Positions 1 to 5,355 of a stretch of 6,378 bases of DNA are shown piece after piece. The stretch's first letter is position 1. The number at the start of each line of letters is the position of its first letter. Source of the stretch: Betaproteobacteria bacterium (lineage in GTDB: Bacteria > Pseudomonadota > Gammaproteobacteria > Burkholderiales > Usitatibacteraceae); the NCBI GenBank assembly GCA_012274175.1, contig JAAOZZ010000144.1, positions 1 to 6,378 of the forward strand, written 5' to 3'. The translations under genes and the position numbers were made by a program. Below the pieces are notes generated by a model. The model was given only the letters and a program-made list of their open reading frames with translations. It was not told the origin of the DNA and did no database searches.

Positions 1-2
1 GC

Positions 3-938
3 ATCCGCGAGAACGCCAACGGGACCCGCTTCCACGTGCGGCAGTTCTACGACTTCGACGGCAGGAAGCGCGACGACTACATCGGCCGCGCCGAAGCCCC
101 CGGGAGCGCGGAGCTCGTCGCCCGTTGGCGGGTCCGGATCGAGGAAGCGAAGGAAATGCGCACCGCGATCCGGCTGCTCGCCCGCGAGGGGTATTCGATC
201 CTCGCGGCAAAGCCCCTCGCGGCCCTCGCGCCCCTGGCGAGGCACCAGGTCTTCCAGGCGGGGGCGGTCCTGATTGGAACGCACGCCTTCGAAGTCATCG
301 TGAACCGCCTCGGAATCCGGGTCGCGGCCTTCGCGACGGAGGATATCGACGTCGCCAGGCCGGGCAAGCTCGCCGTCGGAAAGATGCCCAAGGGGGGGCT
401 GCTCGACCTGCTGAAGGAATCCGGAATCGATTTCGTCGACGTGCCCAGCTTCGTCCACGGAGAGCCGCCCACCAGCTTCAAGGAACGGGGCCGGTCGCGG
501 TTCACATTCGACCTGCTGGTCCCCGCCGCGGGCGAGGAGATCGAGACCCATCCCGTTCCGGAGCTCGGCGCGCACGCCATGGCGCTGCCTTACCTTCGCT
601 ACCTGCTCTCCGAAACTCAGATGGGCGCGGCGATCTCCGGCCACGGGATCGTCGCCGTCAGGGTGCCCGTGCCGGAGCGGTTCGCGCTTCACAAGATGAT
701 CGTCGCGCAGCTTCGCGCCGGCCGGCCGGAGAAGAGCCGCAAGGACCTCCGGCAGGCCGCCGTGCTCGTCGCCGCGCTTGCGGAGCTGTACCCGGGTGCG
801 CTGGAGGAGGCTTATGGAAAGACGGCGACCTCGACCCGGAAATACATCCGCAAGTCGCTGCAGCAGATCGAAGGCCCGTTGCAGGCCCACCCGCGGGCCT
901 GGAGCGAGCTGGCTCCTCTGGTCAAGCCTCGCGTCTGA
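3..938 (+). CDS. Predicted nucleotidyltransferase-fold protein (GSU2403-like), 5' end outside window
   Basis: This is the 3' part of a gene whose frame stays open to the left edge; 311 residues are visible. A GTG at 36 could be a start. However, the 11 codons before it run smoothly into the segment RFHVRQFYDFDGRKRDDYIGR, which looks like the middle of a domain, so the true start is probably upstream. Numbering from the GTG, the fold signature appears as GAVLIGTHAF (76-85), followed by TEDID (101-105) with two aspartates two apart, and a third acidic candidate D159 in FTFDLL. That order (glycine loop, DxD, later Asp on a beta strand) is the metal-binding pattern of the DNA polymerase beta-like nucleotidyltransferase superfamily. 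The C-terminal VPERFALHKM...SRKDLRQA segment resembles the helical part of the GSU2403/AbiEii-like group. The substrate is unknown. Nothing visible links it to the following operon, from which a 128-bp gap separates it. Confidence 0.72.
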   Translation: MRENANGTRFHVRQFYDFDGRKRDDYIGRAEAPGSAELVARWRVRIEEAKEMRTAIRLLAREGYSILAAKPLAALAPLARHQVFQAGAVLIGTHAFEVIVNRLGIRVAAFATEDIDVARPGKLAVGKMPKGGLLDLLKESGIDFVDVPSFVHGEPPTSFKERGRSRFTFDLLVPAAGEEIETHPVPELGAHAMALPYLRYLLSETQMGAAISGHGIVAVRVPVPERFALHKMIVAQLRAGRPEKSRKDLRQAAVLVAALAELYPGALEEAYGKTATSTRKYIRKSLQQIEGPLQAHPRAWSELAPLVKPRV

Positions 939-971
939 CCATTGCAGGTGACCTGAAGGCCGTACCTCGCA

Positions 972-989
972 CCTACCCGCGCGGGTAGG
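972..989. repeat. Perfect 18-bp palindrome upstream of the peptidase operon
   Basis: CCTACCCGCGCGGGTAGG reads identically on both strands (two 9-bp arms with no spacer). It lies 34 bp after the nucleotidyltransferase stop and 77 bp before the peptidase start. As RNA it could fold into a 7-bp stem with a GCGC loop, but no T tract follows on either strand, so it is not a canonical intrinsic terminator. As DNA it could be an operator for a dimeric regulator of the downstream operon. A poor -10-like hexamer (TAGGAT, 986-991) overlaps its right arm, but I find no matching -35. The role is undetermined. Confidence 0.6.
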
Positions 990-1000
990 ATCGGATCGCC

Positions 1001-1020
1001 GGACCTAGACACGGTCCTTT
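1001..1020 (+). terminator. Weak possible terminator hairpin after the nucleotidyltransferase gene
   Basis: GGACC (1001-1005) pairs with GGTCC (1013-1017) across a 7-nt loop and is followed by TTT. The 5-bp stem and three-base T run are well below a convincing intrinsic terminator. It is listed only because it is the single stem followed by Ts in this gap. Confidence 0.2.
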
Positions 1021-1066
1021 CCCGCGTTCACGATCTCGCGCAATGCAATGGCGAGCGGGGGAGGCC

Positions 1067-1846
1067 ATGGCGCTCACGCGGCACAAGATCAAGGGATATG
1101 GGTGGGTCCCGGACATCCCCGATCATCGCGATCACCTCTACGCGGCACCGGTGGTGAACCTCGCGAAGCTGCCGAGGAAGATGGACCTGCGGGCGCGCTG
1201 CCCGAAAGGCGTCTACGACCAGGGTTCGCTGGGCAGCTGCACGAGCAACGCGATCGCCGCCGCGGTCCAGTTCGACCGCATGAAGCAGAAGCTGAAGCCC
1301 GCCTTCATTCCCTCGCGCCTCTTCATCTATTACAACGAGCGGGTGATCGAGGGCACGGTGGCCTCGGACAACGGCGCTTCCCTGCGCGACGGCGTGAAGA
1401 GTGTGGCGACCCTGGGCGACTGTCCCGAGACGCTCTGGCCCTACAACATCCGGAAATTCGCCGACAAGCCCACGGCCACGGCTTTCCAGCAGGCCTTGAA
1501 GTACAAGGCCGTCCAGTACCAGCGCGTCTCGAGGAACCTGAACCAGATGAAGGGCTGCATGGCCTCGGGATATCCGTTCGTGTTCGGCTTCTCCGTGTAC
1601 GACAGCTTTGAAAGCGACGCGGTGGCCGGGTCGGGCGTGGTGCCGTTGCCCGCGTCGAGCGAGACCCTGCTGGGCGGCCACGCGGTCCTCGCGGTGGGCT
1701 ACGACGACACGCAGCAGCGCTTCATCGTGCGCAACTCCTGGGGCGCGAAGTGGGGCCTGCACGGATACTTCACGATGCCGTACGAATACCTGCTGGACGA
1801 CGGCCTGTCGGACGACTTCTGGACGATCCGCCTCATCGCGCACTAG
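1067..1846 (+). CDS. Papain-like C1 family cysteine peptidase
   Basis: A 259-residue protein with a complete papain catalytic set. The oxyanion Gln52 and nucleophile Cys58 lie in DQGSLGSCTSNA (Q-x5-C as in papain), the general base His205 in GGHAVLAVGYDD, and Asn223 in RNSWGAKWG. The segment NGASLRDGVKSVATLGDCPETLWPY (103-125) is typical of bacterial C1A peptidases. The N-terminus (YGWVPDIPDHRDHLY, 11-25) is the short lead seen in such bacterial forms. There is no signal peptide and no inhibitory pro-region, so it is probably intracellular and regulated by something other than zymogen cleavage. I chose the ATG at 1067 because GGAGG (1060-1064) precedes it, although the 2-nt spacing is short. 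An in-frame ATG at 1043 would add eight residues but has no ribosome binding site. It is the first gene of a three-gene operon and the next start lies 4 nt after its stop. The substrate is unknown; proteolytic activity is inferred from intact motifs. Confidence 0.9.
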   Translation: MALTRHKIKGYGWVPDIPDHRDHLYAAPVVNLAKLPRKMDLRARCPKGVYDQGSLGSCTSNAIAAAVQFDRMKQKLKPAFIPSRLFIYYNERVIEGTVASDNGASLRDGVKSVATLGDCPETLWPYNIRKFADKPTATAFQQALKYKAVQYQRVSRNLNQMKGCMASGYPFVFGFSVYDSFESDAVAGSGVVPLPASSETLLGGHAVLAVGYDDTQQRFIVRNSWGAKWGLHGYFTMPYEYLLDDGLSDDFWTIRLIAH

Positions 1847-1850
1847 GGCC

Positions 1851-2552
1851 ATGGCGATCCCGACGGAGCTTGGAAGCGTGGTGGTCGCGATCGGGGCGCT
1901 GGGAACCGCGGCGTTCGGATTGGTGGACGCCGCGAAGATCGGGCGCAGCGGCGGCATCTCGAACACGGGCTTCGGATACATCCGCGACGCGGTGCGCCAG
2001 CTCTTGCCGGGAGCGAGCCGAAACGCCTCGTCGGCCGAAGGGACCGCGCGGGGAAACCTGCTGGACGTCCTGCATGGAAACTGGATCAACGGCCGGCCGC
2101 TCGCCGACCAGAAGACGATCGCGAAATCGCTCATCAAGCTGCAGCTCACGAGTGCCACGGCGGGCGATTTCGCCGCCGCCACCGGTGTGGACGGGGGCGC
2201 GCTCTCGGGGGTCGCGCAGAGCATGACGAGCGGAGAGGGCCTCACCTCCGCCCAGGCCAACGTGCTGGGACGCTTCGACCTCGCGTTGACCGCGCTGCTT
2301 GACGGAGGCTACCAGCGCGCGGACCAGCGCTACCGCAACGCCTCGAAATTCCTCGCCATGATCTTCGCGGTGCTGCTGGCACTCCTCGGAGGATGGTCCC
2401 TCTCGCCCCCCGATGCATTCTTCCTCGGCAGTGCGGACATGTGGAGGGTCGTGCTGGCAGGGCTGCTCGCCACGCCGCTGGCACCCATGACCAAGGACCT
2501 GGCGAGCGCGCTGCAGGCGGGCGTGAAGGCCGCGCAGGCCGTGAAGGCCTGA
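1851..2552 (+). CDS. Unrecognised membrane protein between peptidase and hydrolase genes
   Basis: A 233-residue protein that I do not recognise as a named family. It has a hydrophobic N-terminal segment (about 8-28, VVVAIGALGTAAFGLVDAAK), then a polar Gly/Ala-rich middle of roughly 135 residues. Two hydrophobic segments follow near the C-terminus (about 167-184, FLAMIFAVLLALLGGWSL, and about 197-213, MWRVVLAGLLATPLAP), then an amphipathic Ala/Lys tail. This suggests an inner-membrane protein with three spans and a soluble central domain. The ATG at 1851 was chosen because it lies 4 nt after the peptidase stop and the protein-like sequence begins there; the frame is open further upstream only as a shadow of the peptidase gene. 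No strong ribosome binding site is visible, so translation may depend on ribosomes finishing the peptidase. A membrane anchor or sensor for the two flanking enzymes is a reasonable guess, not shown. Confidence 0.85.
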   Translation: MAIPTELGSVVVAIGALGTAAFGLVDAAKIGRSGGISNTGFGYIRDAVRQLLPGASRNASSAEGTARGNLLDVLHGNWINGRPLADQKTIAKSLIKLQLTSATAGDFAAATGVDGGALSGVAQSMTSGEGLTSAQANVLGRFDLALTALLDGGYQRADQRYRNASKFLAMIFAVLLALLGGWSLSPPDAFFLGSADMWRVVLAGLLATPLAPMTKDLASALQAGVKAAQAVKA

Positions 2553-2556
2553 AGCG

Positions 2557-3420
2557 GTGACGCTCTTCATCGACCTGCGTGCCACGGCGAGCGGAGGAGT
2601 CTGCGCCGCGGAAGCGACGGTGTGGGAAGACAGCACGCGTCTGCTCTCGAACGAGGAATTCGTAGCGCGCACCCAGGGCCTGGACCTGGTGCTGGCGACC
2701 CACGGCTTCAACGTCGACCGCGAGCACGGCATCCGGGCCCTGTCGGCGTGGGGCCAGCTCTGCGAGCTGCCCGACGCGAGCCTGTTCGTGGGAGTGCTGT
2801 GGCCGGGCGACTCGCAGTTCCTGCCGGTGCTCGACTACCCGGTCGAAGGTAGCGAGGCCATCGCGAGCGGCAAGGTGCTCGCGCGTTTCCTCGACAGGCA
2901 GGCCGCCGGCGCGGCGAGCATCTCGTTCGTCTCCCATAGCCTCGGCGGGCGCATGATCCTCGAGGCGCTCGACGGCATGGACCGGAACGCGCGCCGCCTC
3001 ATCCTGATGGCGGGAGCCATCGAGGACGATTGCCTCGTCGAGGAGTATCGGCGATCGGCCGCGAAGGCCCGCGAGATCTACGTCCTCGCGTCGAAATGCG
3101 ACGCGGTGCTCCAGTTCGCGTTCCCGGTGGGAAACCTGCTGGGGGAGATTCTCATGCGCGGGCATCCCTATTGCAGGGCGGCACTCGGGCGCGAGGGACC
3201 TTCGCGGCCCCTATCGTCCGCGCAGCGAGGGGGGGCATGGCAGCTTCCCGTCGGGTGGGACTACGGGCACCTGGACTATTTGCCGGGCGATGCGATCGGG
3301 CCACGATTCGCCCCTCCCATCGCCGCTCCCGGGCCGTCCACCGGCGTTCCGATCGCACCGCCCGTCGCAGGCTGGAAATCGGCGTGGTCCGCGGGGGCTG
3401 TGTCGACCCAGTTGTCCTAG
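2557..3420 (+). CDS. Alpha/beta hydrolase (serine hydrolase, unknown substrate)
   Basis: A 287-residue cytoplasmic protein with the alpha/beta-hydrolase pattern. ATHGFN (47-52) is the strand-end oxyanion segment, and FVSHSLGG (124-131) is the nucleophile elbow with Ser128. VLASKCDAVL (176-185) probably supplies the acid Asp182, and WDYGHLDYLPG (234-244) the catalytic His238. The layout resembles DUF900-like or lipase-like hydrolases more than secreted lipases, and no signal peptide is present. After about residue 249 comes a Pro/Ala/Gly-rich tail of about 40 residues without recognisable fold (RFAPPIAAPGPSTGVP...), possibly a linker or interaction tail. The GTG start at 2557 is supported by GAAGG (2543-2547) at 9-nt spacing and by its position 4 nt after the membrane-protein stop. 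It is the last gene of the peptidase operon and converges on nsrR. Ester, thioester or amide substrates are all possible. Confidence 0.87.
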   Translation: MTLFIDLRATASGGVCAAEATVWEDSTRLLSNEEFVARTQGLDLVLATHGFNVDREHGIRALSAWGQLCELPDASLFVGVLWPGDSQFLPVLDYPVEGSEAIASGKVLARFLDRQAAGAASISFVSHSLGGRMILEALDGMDRNARRLILMAGAIEDDCLVEEYRRSAAKAREIYVLASKCDAVLQFAFPVGNLLGEILMRGHPYCRAALGREGPSRPLSSAQRGGAWQLPVGWDYGHLDYLPGDAIGPRFAPPIAAPGPSTGVPIAPPVAGWKSAWSAGAVSTQLS

Positions 3421-3436
3421 GGCAGCCGGCGAGGGA

Positions 3437-3895
3437 TCACGACGCGCGTCGACCGTGCGCGGGCGACGGAATCGCGAGCATCCGGGTGAGTGCCGCGCGA
3501 TTGCGCGTGAGGTCTTCCAGCGTGAAGCGGTCGAGCACCCCGTAGAAAGCCTGTGCGGCGTCGTCGAGCACGGAACGCAGGAGGCATGAGCGCGCGATGC
3601 GGCAGTTACCGTCGGGCTCGAAGCACTCGGCCAGGCGCGGCGCGCCTTCGGTGATGCGCACGACGTCTCCCAGGTTGATCTCCTTCGGCGCCATTGCGAG
3701 CTCGAGGCCTCCGTCCTTGCCGCGCACGTTCGCCAGCACGCCCGCCTTGCCGAGGATGTGTGAGACTTTCATCAGGTGGCTCTCGGAGATGCCGAACGCC
3801 TCCGCGACCTCGGCGATGGTCGCACGGCGCTGGGGCCTCGCCGCGAGGAAGATCAGCAGCCGCAGGCTGTAATCGGTGAAGGTCTTCAGGCGCAT
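3437..3895 (-). CDS. nsrR: NsrR, Rrf2-family nitric-oxide-sensing repressor
   Basis: A 152-residue protein of normal Rrf2 length. It begins MRLKTFTDYSLRLLIFLA, very close to NsrR N-termini. The winged-helix part (about 1-80) contains the recognition-helix region FGISESHLMKVSHILGKAG and the wing VRGKDGGLELA. Three cysteines, Cys91, Cys98 and Cys104, lie in ECFEPDGNCRIARSC; such a triplet binds the Fe-S cluster that reacts with NO. Asp8 (FTDY) is in the position reported to give the fourth ligand in a Streptomyces NsrR. IscR would have a different cysteine arrangement and a longer C-terminus. NsrR normally represses NO-detoxification and denitrification genes, with repression lost on NO damage to the cluster. 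The gene is divergent from narK1 across a 173-bp control region and ends 16 bp from the convergent hydrolase gene. A GAGGGAAG stretch (minus strand, 3913-3906) precedes the ATG. Confidence 0.9.
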   Translation of the reverse strand: MRLKTFTDYSLRLLIFLAARPQRRATIAEVAEAFGISESHLMKVSHILGKAGVLANVRGKDGGLELAMAPKEINLGDVVRITEGAPRLAECFEPDGNCRIARSCLLRSVLDDAAQAFYGVLDRFTLEDLTRNRAALTRMLAIPSPAHGRRAS

Positions 3896-3930
3896 GGAGT
3901 TCCCGCTTCCCTCGTGAAAATGCAGCGTCC

Positions 3931-3954
3931 TTGCCGCGGTTTCCTTCGCGGCAA
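3931..3954. repeat. Inverted repeat with 8-bp arms in the nsrR upstream region
   Basis: TTGCCGCG (3931-3938) and CGCGGCAA (3947-3954) are exact reverse complements separated by 8 bp. The repeat ends 36 bp upstream of the nsrR start codon. On the nsrR-coding strand it could form a leader hairpin with loop AAGGAAAC, or it could be a dyad operator near the nsrR transcription start. No T tract follows, so a terminator is unlikely. Confidence 0.55.
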
Positions 3955-3959
3955 CGGTA

Positions 3960-3982
3960 TAGATGGATTTTCCATCGATCTT
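3960..3982. promoter_or_regulatory. Candidate NsrR operator in the nsrR-narK1 control region
   Basis: The left half-site TAGATGGATTT (3960-3970) matches 9 of 11 bases of the NsrR half-site AAGATGCATTT. After one spacer base, CCATCGATCTT (3972-3982) matches 7 of 11 of the reverse-complement half. Within it GATGGA-TTT-TCCATC (3962-3976) is an exact dyad. The region is AT-rich against a GC-rich background. On the minus strand a -10-like TATACC (3961-3956) abuts the site, so binding could block nsrR transcription (autoregulation). The consensus is recalled from enteric NsrR studies, and the beta-proteobacterial preference may differ. Confidence 0.5.
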
Positions 3983-3993
3983 TTTGGCGGCCG

Positions 3994-4007
3994 TTGATTT
4001 AGATCAA
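3994..4007 (+). promoter_or_regulatory. Perfect FNR/ANR/DNR box upstream of narK1
   Basis: TTGATTTAGATCAA matches the FNR consensus TTGAT-N4-ATCAA at all ten defined positions. It is centred at 4000.5, 68 bp before the narK1 ATG. FNR-type activators of the Crp/Fnr family switch on nitrate-respiration genes when oxygen is low, and DNR-type relatives respond to NO. The position suits class II activation of the narK1-narK2 unit. Confidence 0.85.
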
Positions 4008-4029
4008 ATTCGGGAGGTATCCGCGTCCC

Positions 4030-4042
4030 TAAGCTGCAAGCA
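4030..4042 (+). promoter_or_regulatory. Predicted FNR-dependent -10 region and start site of narK1
   Basis: If the FNR box sits at the usual class II position (-41.5), transcription would start near 4042 and the -10 hexamer would be TAAGCT (4030-4035). That hexamer keeps the key first T, second A and last T of TATAAT but no more. The placement rests on spacing, not on a strong hexamer. Confidence 0.35.
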
Positions 4043-4055
4043 CCGACAATCGGAA

Positions 4056-4060
4056 AGAGG
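4056..4060 (+). promoter_or_regulatory. Ribosome binding site of narK1
   Basis: AGAGG lies 8 nt before the ATG at 4069 and supports that start. No other in-frame ATG or GTG close by is better placed. Confidence 0.6.
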
Positions 4061-4068
4061 CGGGGACG

Positions 4069-5355
4069 ATGGGCGACCGAGGCCGTGCGCTGTCCGTGCT
4101 GATCGTCAGCACGCTGGCGTTCACCGTGTGCTTCATGGTGTGGATGATGTTCGGCGTGATCGGCATCCCGATCCGCAAGGCGCTGGACCTCAACGCGACC
4201 GAGTTCGGGCTCCTCACCGCGACTCCGGTGCTGACCGGGTCGCTCATCCGCGTGCCCCTGGGCATGTGGACGGACAAGTTCGGCGGGCGCATCGTCCTCT
4301 TCATCCTGATGGTCTCGTGCGTGGTGCCGATCTACCTGATCTCCCAGGCCACGCAGTTCTGGCAGTACCTCGTTCTCGGGCTCTTCGTCGGCCTCGCCGG
4401 AGGCTCCTTCTCGGTGGGCACGCCCTACGTCGCGCGCTGGTTCCCGCGCAACCGCCAGGGCTTCGCGATGGGGGTCTTCGGCGCGGGCAATTCCGGCGCC
4501 GCGGTGAACAAGTTCGTGGCGCCCGCGCTGCTGGTGGCGTTCGGCTGGGCGGTGGTGCCCCAGGTCTACGCGGCCGTCATGCTCGGCACCGCGCTGCTGT
4601 TCTGGTTCGGGAGCTACTCGGAACCCTCCCACCGGGTCGACGCGAAGATCACTTGGCGCGAGCAGCTCCGGGCACTGAAGGATCCCAACGTCTGGAAGCT
4701 GTGCCAGTACTACTCCATCGTGTTCGGCGGCTACGTCGCCATGAGCCTGTGGATGGTGCAGTACTACCTCGGCGAGTTTCGCCTGGACATCCGTACCGCC
4801 GCGCTGCTGGCGGCGTGCTTCTCGCTCCCCGGCGGCGTGCTGCGCGCCGCGGGCGGCTGGTTTTCCGACAAGTACGGAGCCCACAGCGTCACCTGGTGGG
4901 TGCTGTGGGTAAGCTGGGTCTGCCTGTTCCTGCTGTCCTATCCGCAGACCGACATGACCATCATGACGGTGAACGGGCCGAAGTCGTTCCACCTCGGCCT
5001 CAATATCTGGCTCTTCACGATCCTGATGTTCACGCTCGGCATCGCGTGGGCGTTCGGCAAGGCCTCGGTGTTCAAGTACATCTCCGACGAGTACCCCCAC
5101 AACATCGGCGTCATTTCCGGCGTCGTGGGCCTGGCCGGCGGCATGGGCGGCTTCGTGCTGCCGATCATGTTCGGCGCCCTGATGGACCTCACCGGCATCC
5201 GCTCCTCCGCCTTCATGCTGATGTACGGCGTGGTCTGGGTGTCCCTCATCTGGATGTACTGGACCGAGGTGCGCGGCGCGGAAGTCATGGGAAACCGCAG
5301 CAAGCCCTTCCAGCTCCACGGCAAGCCGATCGAAGTCAACCGGGGAAATCCATGA
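4069..5355 (+). CDS. narK1: NarK1-type nitrate/nitrite transporter (MFS)
   Basis: A 428-residue integral membrane protein of the major facilitator superfamily, nitrate/nitrite porter family, with about 12 hydrophobic segments. Substrate-binding arginines are in the expected places: Arg61 in GSLIRVPLG (second span) and Arg259 in GGVLRAAGGWFSDKYG (eighth span). These correspond to Arg89 and Arg305 of E. coli NarK. The MFS loop motif is GMWTDKFGGR (65-74). The two glycine-rich nitrate signatures are seen at GVFGAGNSGAAVNKFVAP (135-152) and GVVGLAGGMGGFVLPIMFG (351-369). The length and sequence fit the shorter NarK1 type, thought to take up nitrate with protons, rather than the longer NarK/NarU type. 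A soluble insertion near 291-310 (YPQTDMTIMTVNGPKSFHLG) lies between spans. It is the first gene after the FNR-box promoter, divergent from nsrR, and its stop overlaps the next start. The transport mode is inferred from family type. Confidence 0.93.
   Translation: MGDRGRALSVLIVSTLAFTVCFMVWMMFGVIGIPIRKALDLNATEFGLLTATPVLTGSLIRVPLGMWTDKFGGRIVLFILMVSCVVPIYLISQATQFWQYLVLGLFVGLAGGSFSVGTPYVARWFPRNRQGFAMGVFGAGNSGAAVNKFVAPALLVAFGWAVVPQVYAAVMLGTALLFWFGSYSEPSHRVDAKITWREQLRALKDPNVWKLCQYYSIVFGGYVAMSLWMVQYYLGEFRLDIRTAALLAACFSLPGGVLRAAGGWFSDKYGAHSVTWWVLWVSWVCLFLLSYPQTDMTIMTVNGPKSFHLGLNIWLFTILMFTLGIAWAFGKASVFKYISDEYPHNIGVISGVVGLAGGMGGFVLPIMFGALMDLTGIRSSAFMLMYGVVWVSLIWMYWTEVRGAEVMGNRSKPFQLHGKPIEVNRGNP

Noticed and set aside
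1043..1066. Upstream ATG as the peptidase start
   Set aside because: No ribosome binding site precedes it, and the extra residues (MQWRAGEA) come from translating the Shine-Dalgarno region of the 1067 start.
1028..2260. A 410-codon open frame on the minus strand opposite the peptidase and membrane-protein genes
   Set aside because: Composition is low in motif content, it spans two well-supported plus-strand genes, and its length is explained by high GC at third codon positions.
2523..2549. Two copies of GTGAAGGCC near the end of the membrane-protein gene
   Set aside because: They encode the Ala/Lys tail (VKA repeated) with preferred codons; a two-copy 9-mer in coding sequence needs no further explanation.
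3440..3451. 12-bp palindrome CGACGCGCGTCG at the end of nsrR
   Set aside because: It is made only of GC-rich codons in the last residues of nsrR and has no T tract. A palindrome this short is likely by chance in such DNA, and it does not look like a terminator for the convergent genes.
4013..4019. NarL-like heptamer (TACCTCC on the minus strand)
   Set aside because: One mismatch to a very degenerate 7-base consensus, with no paired second heptamer; not distinguishable from chance.
3886..5319. A 477-codon open frame on the minus strand opposite narK1
   Set aside because: The translation is dominated by His, Glu, Ala, Arg and Asp without any domain pattern. It is the mirror of a GC-rich membrane-protein gene with strong motifs on the plus strand.
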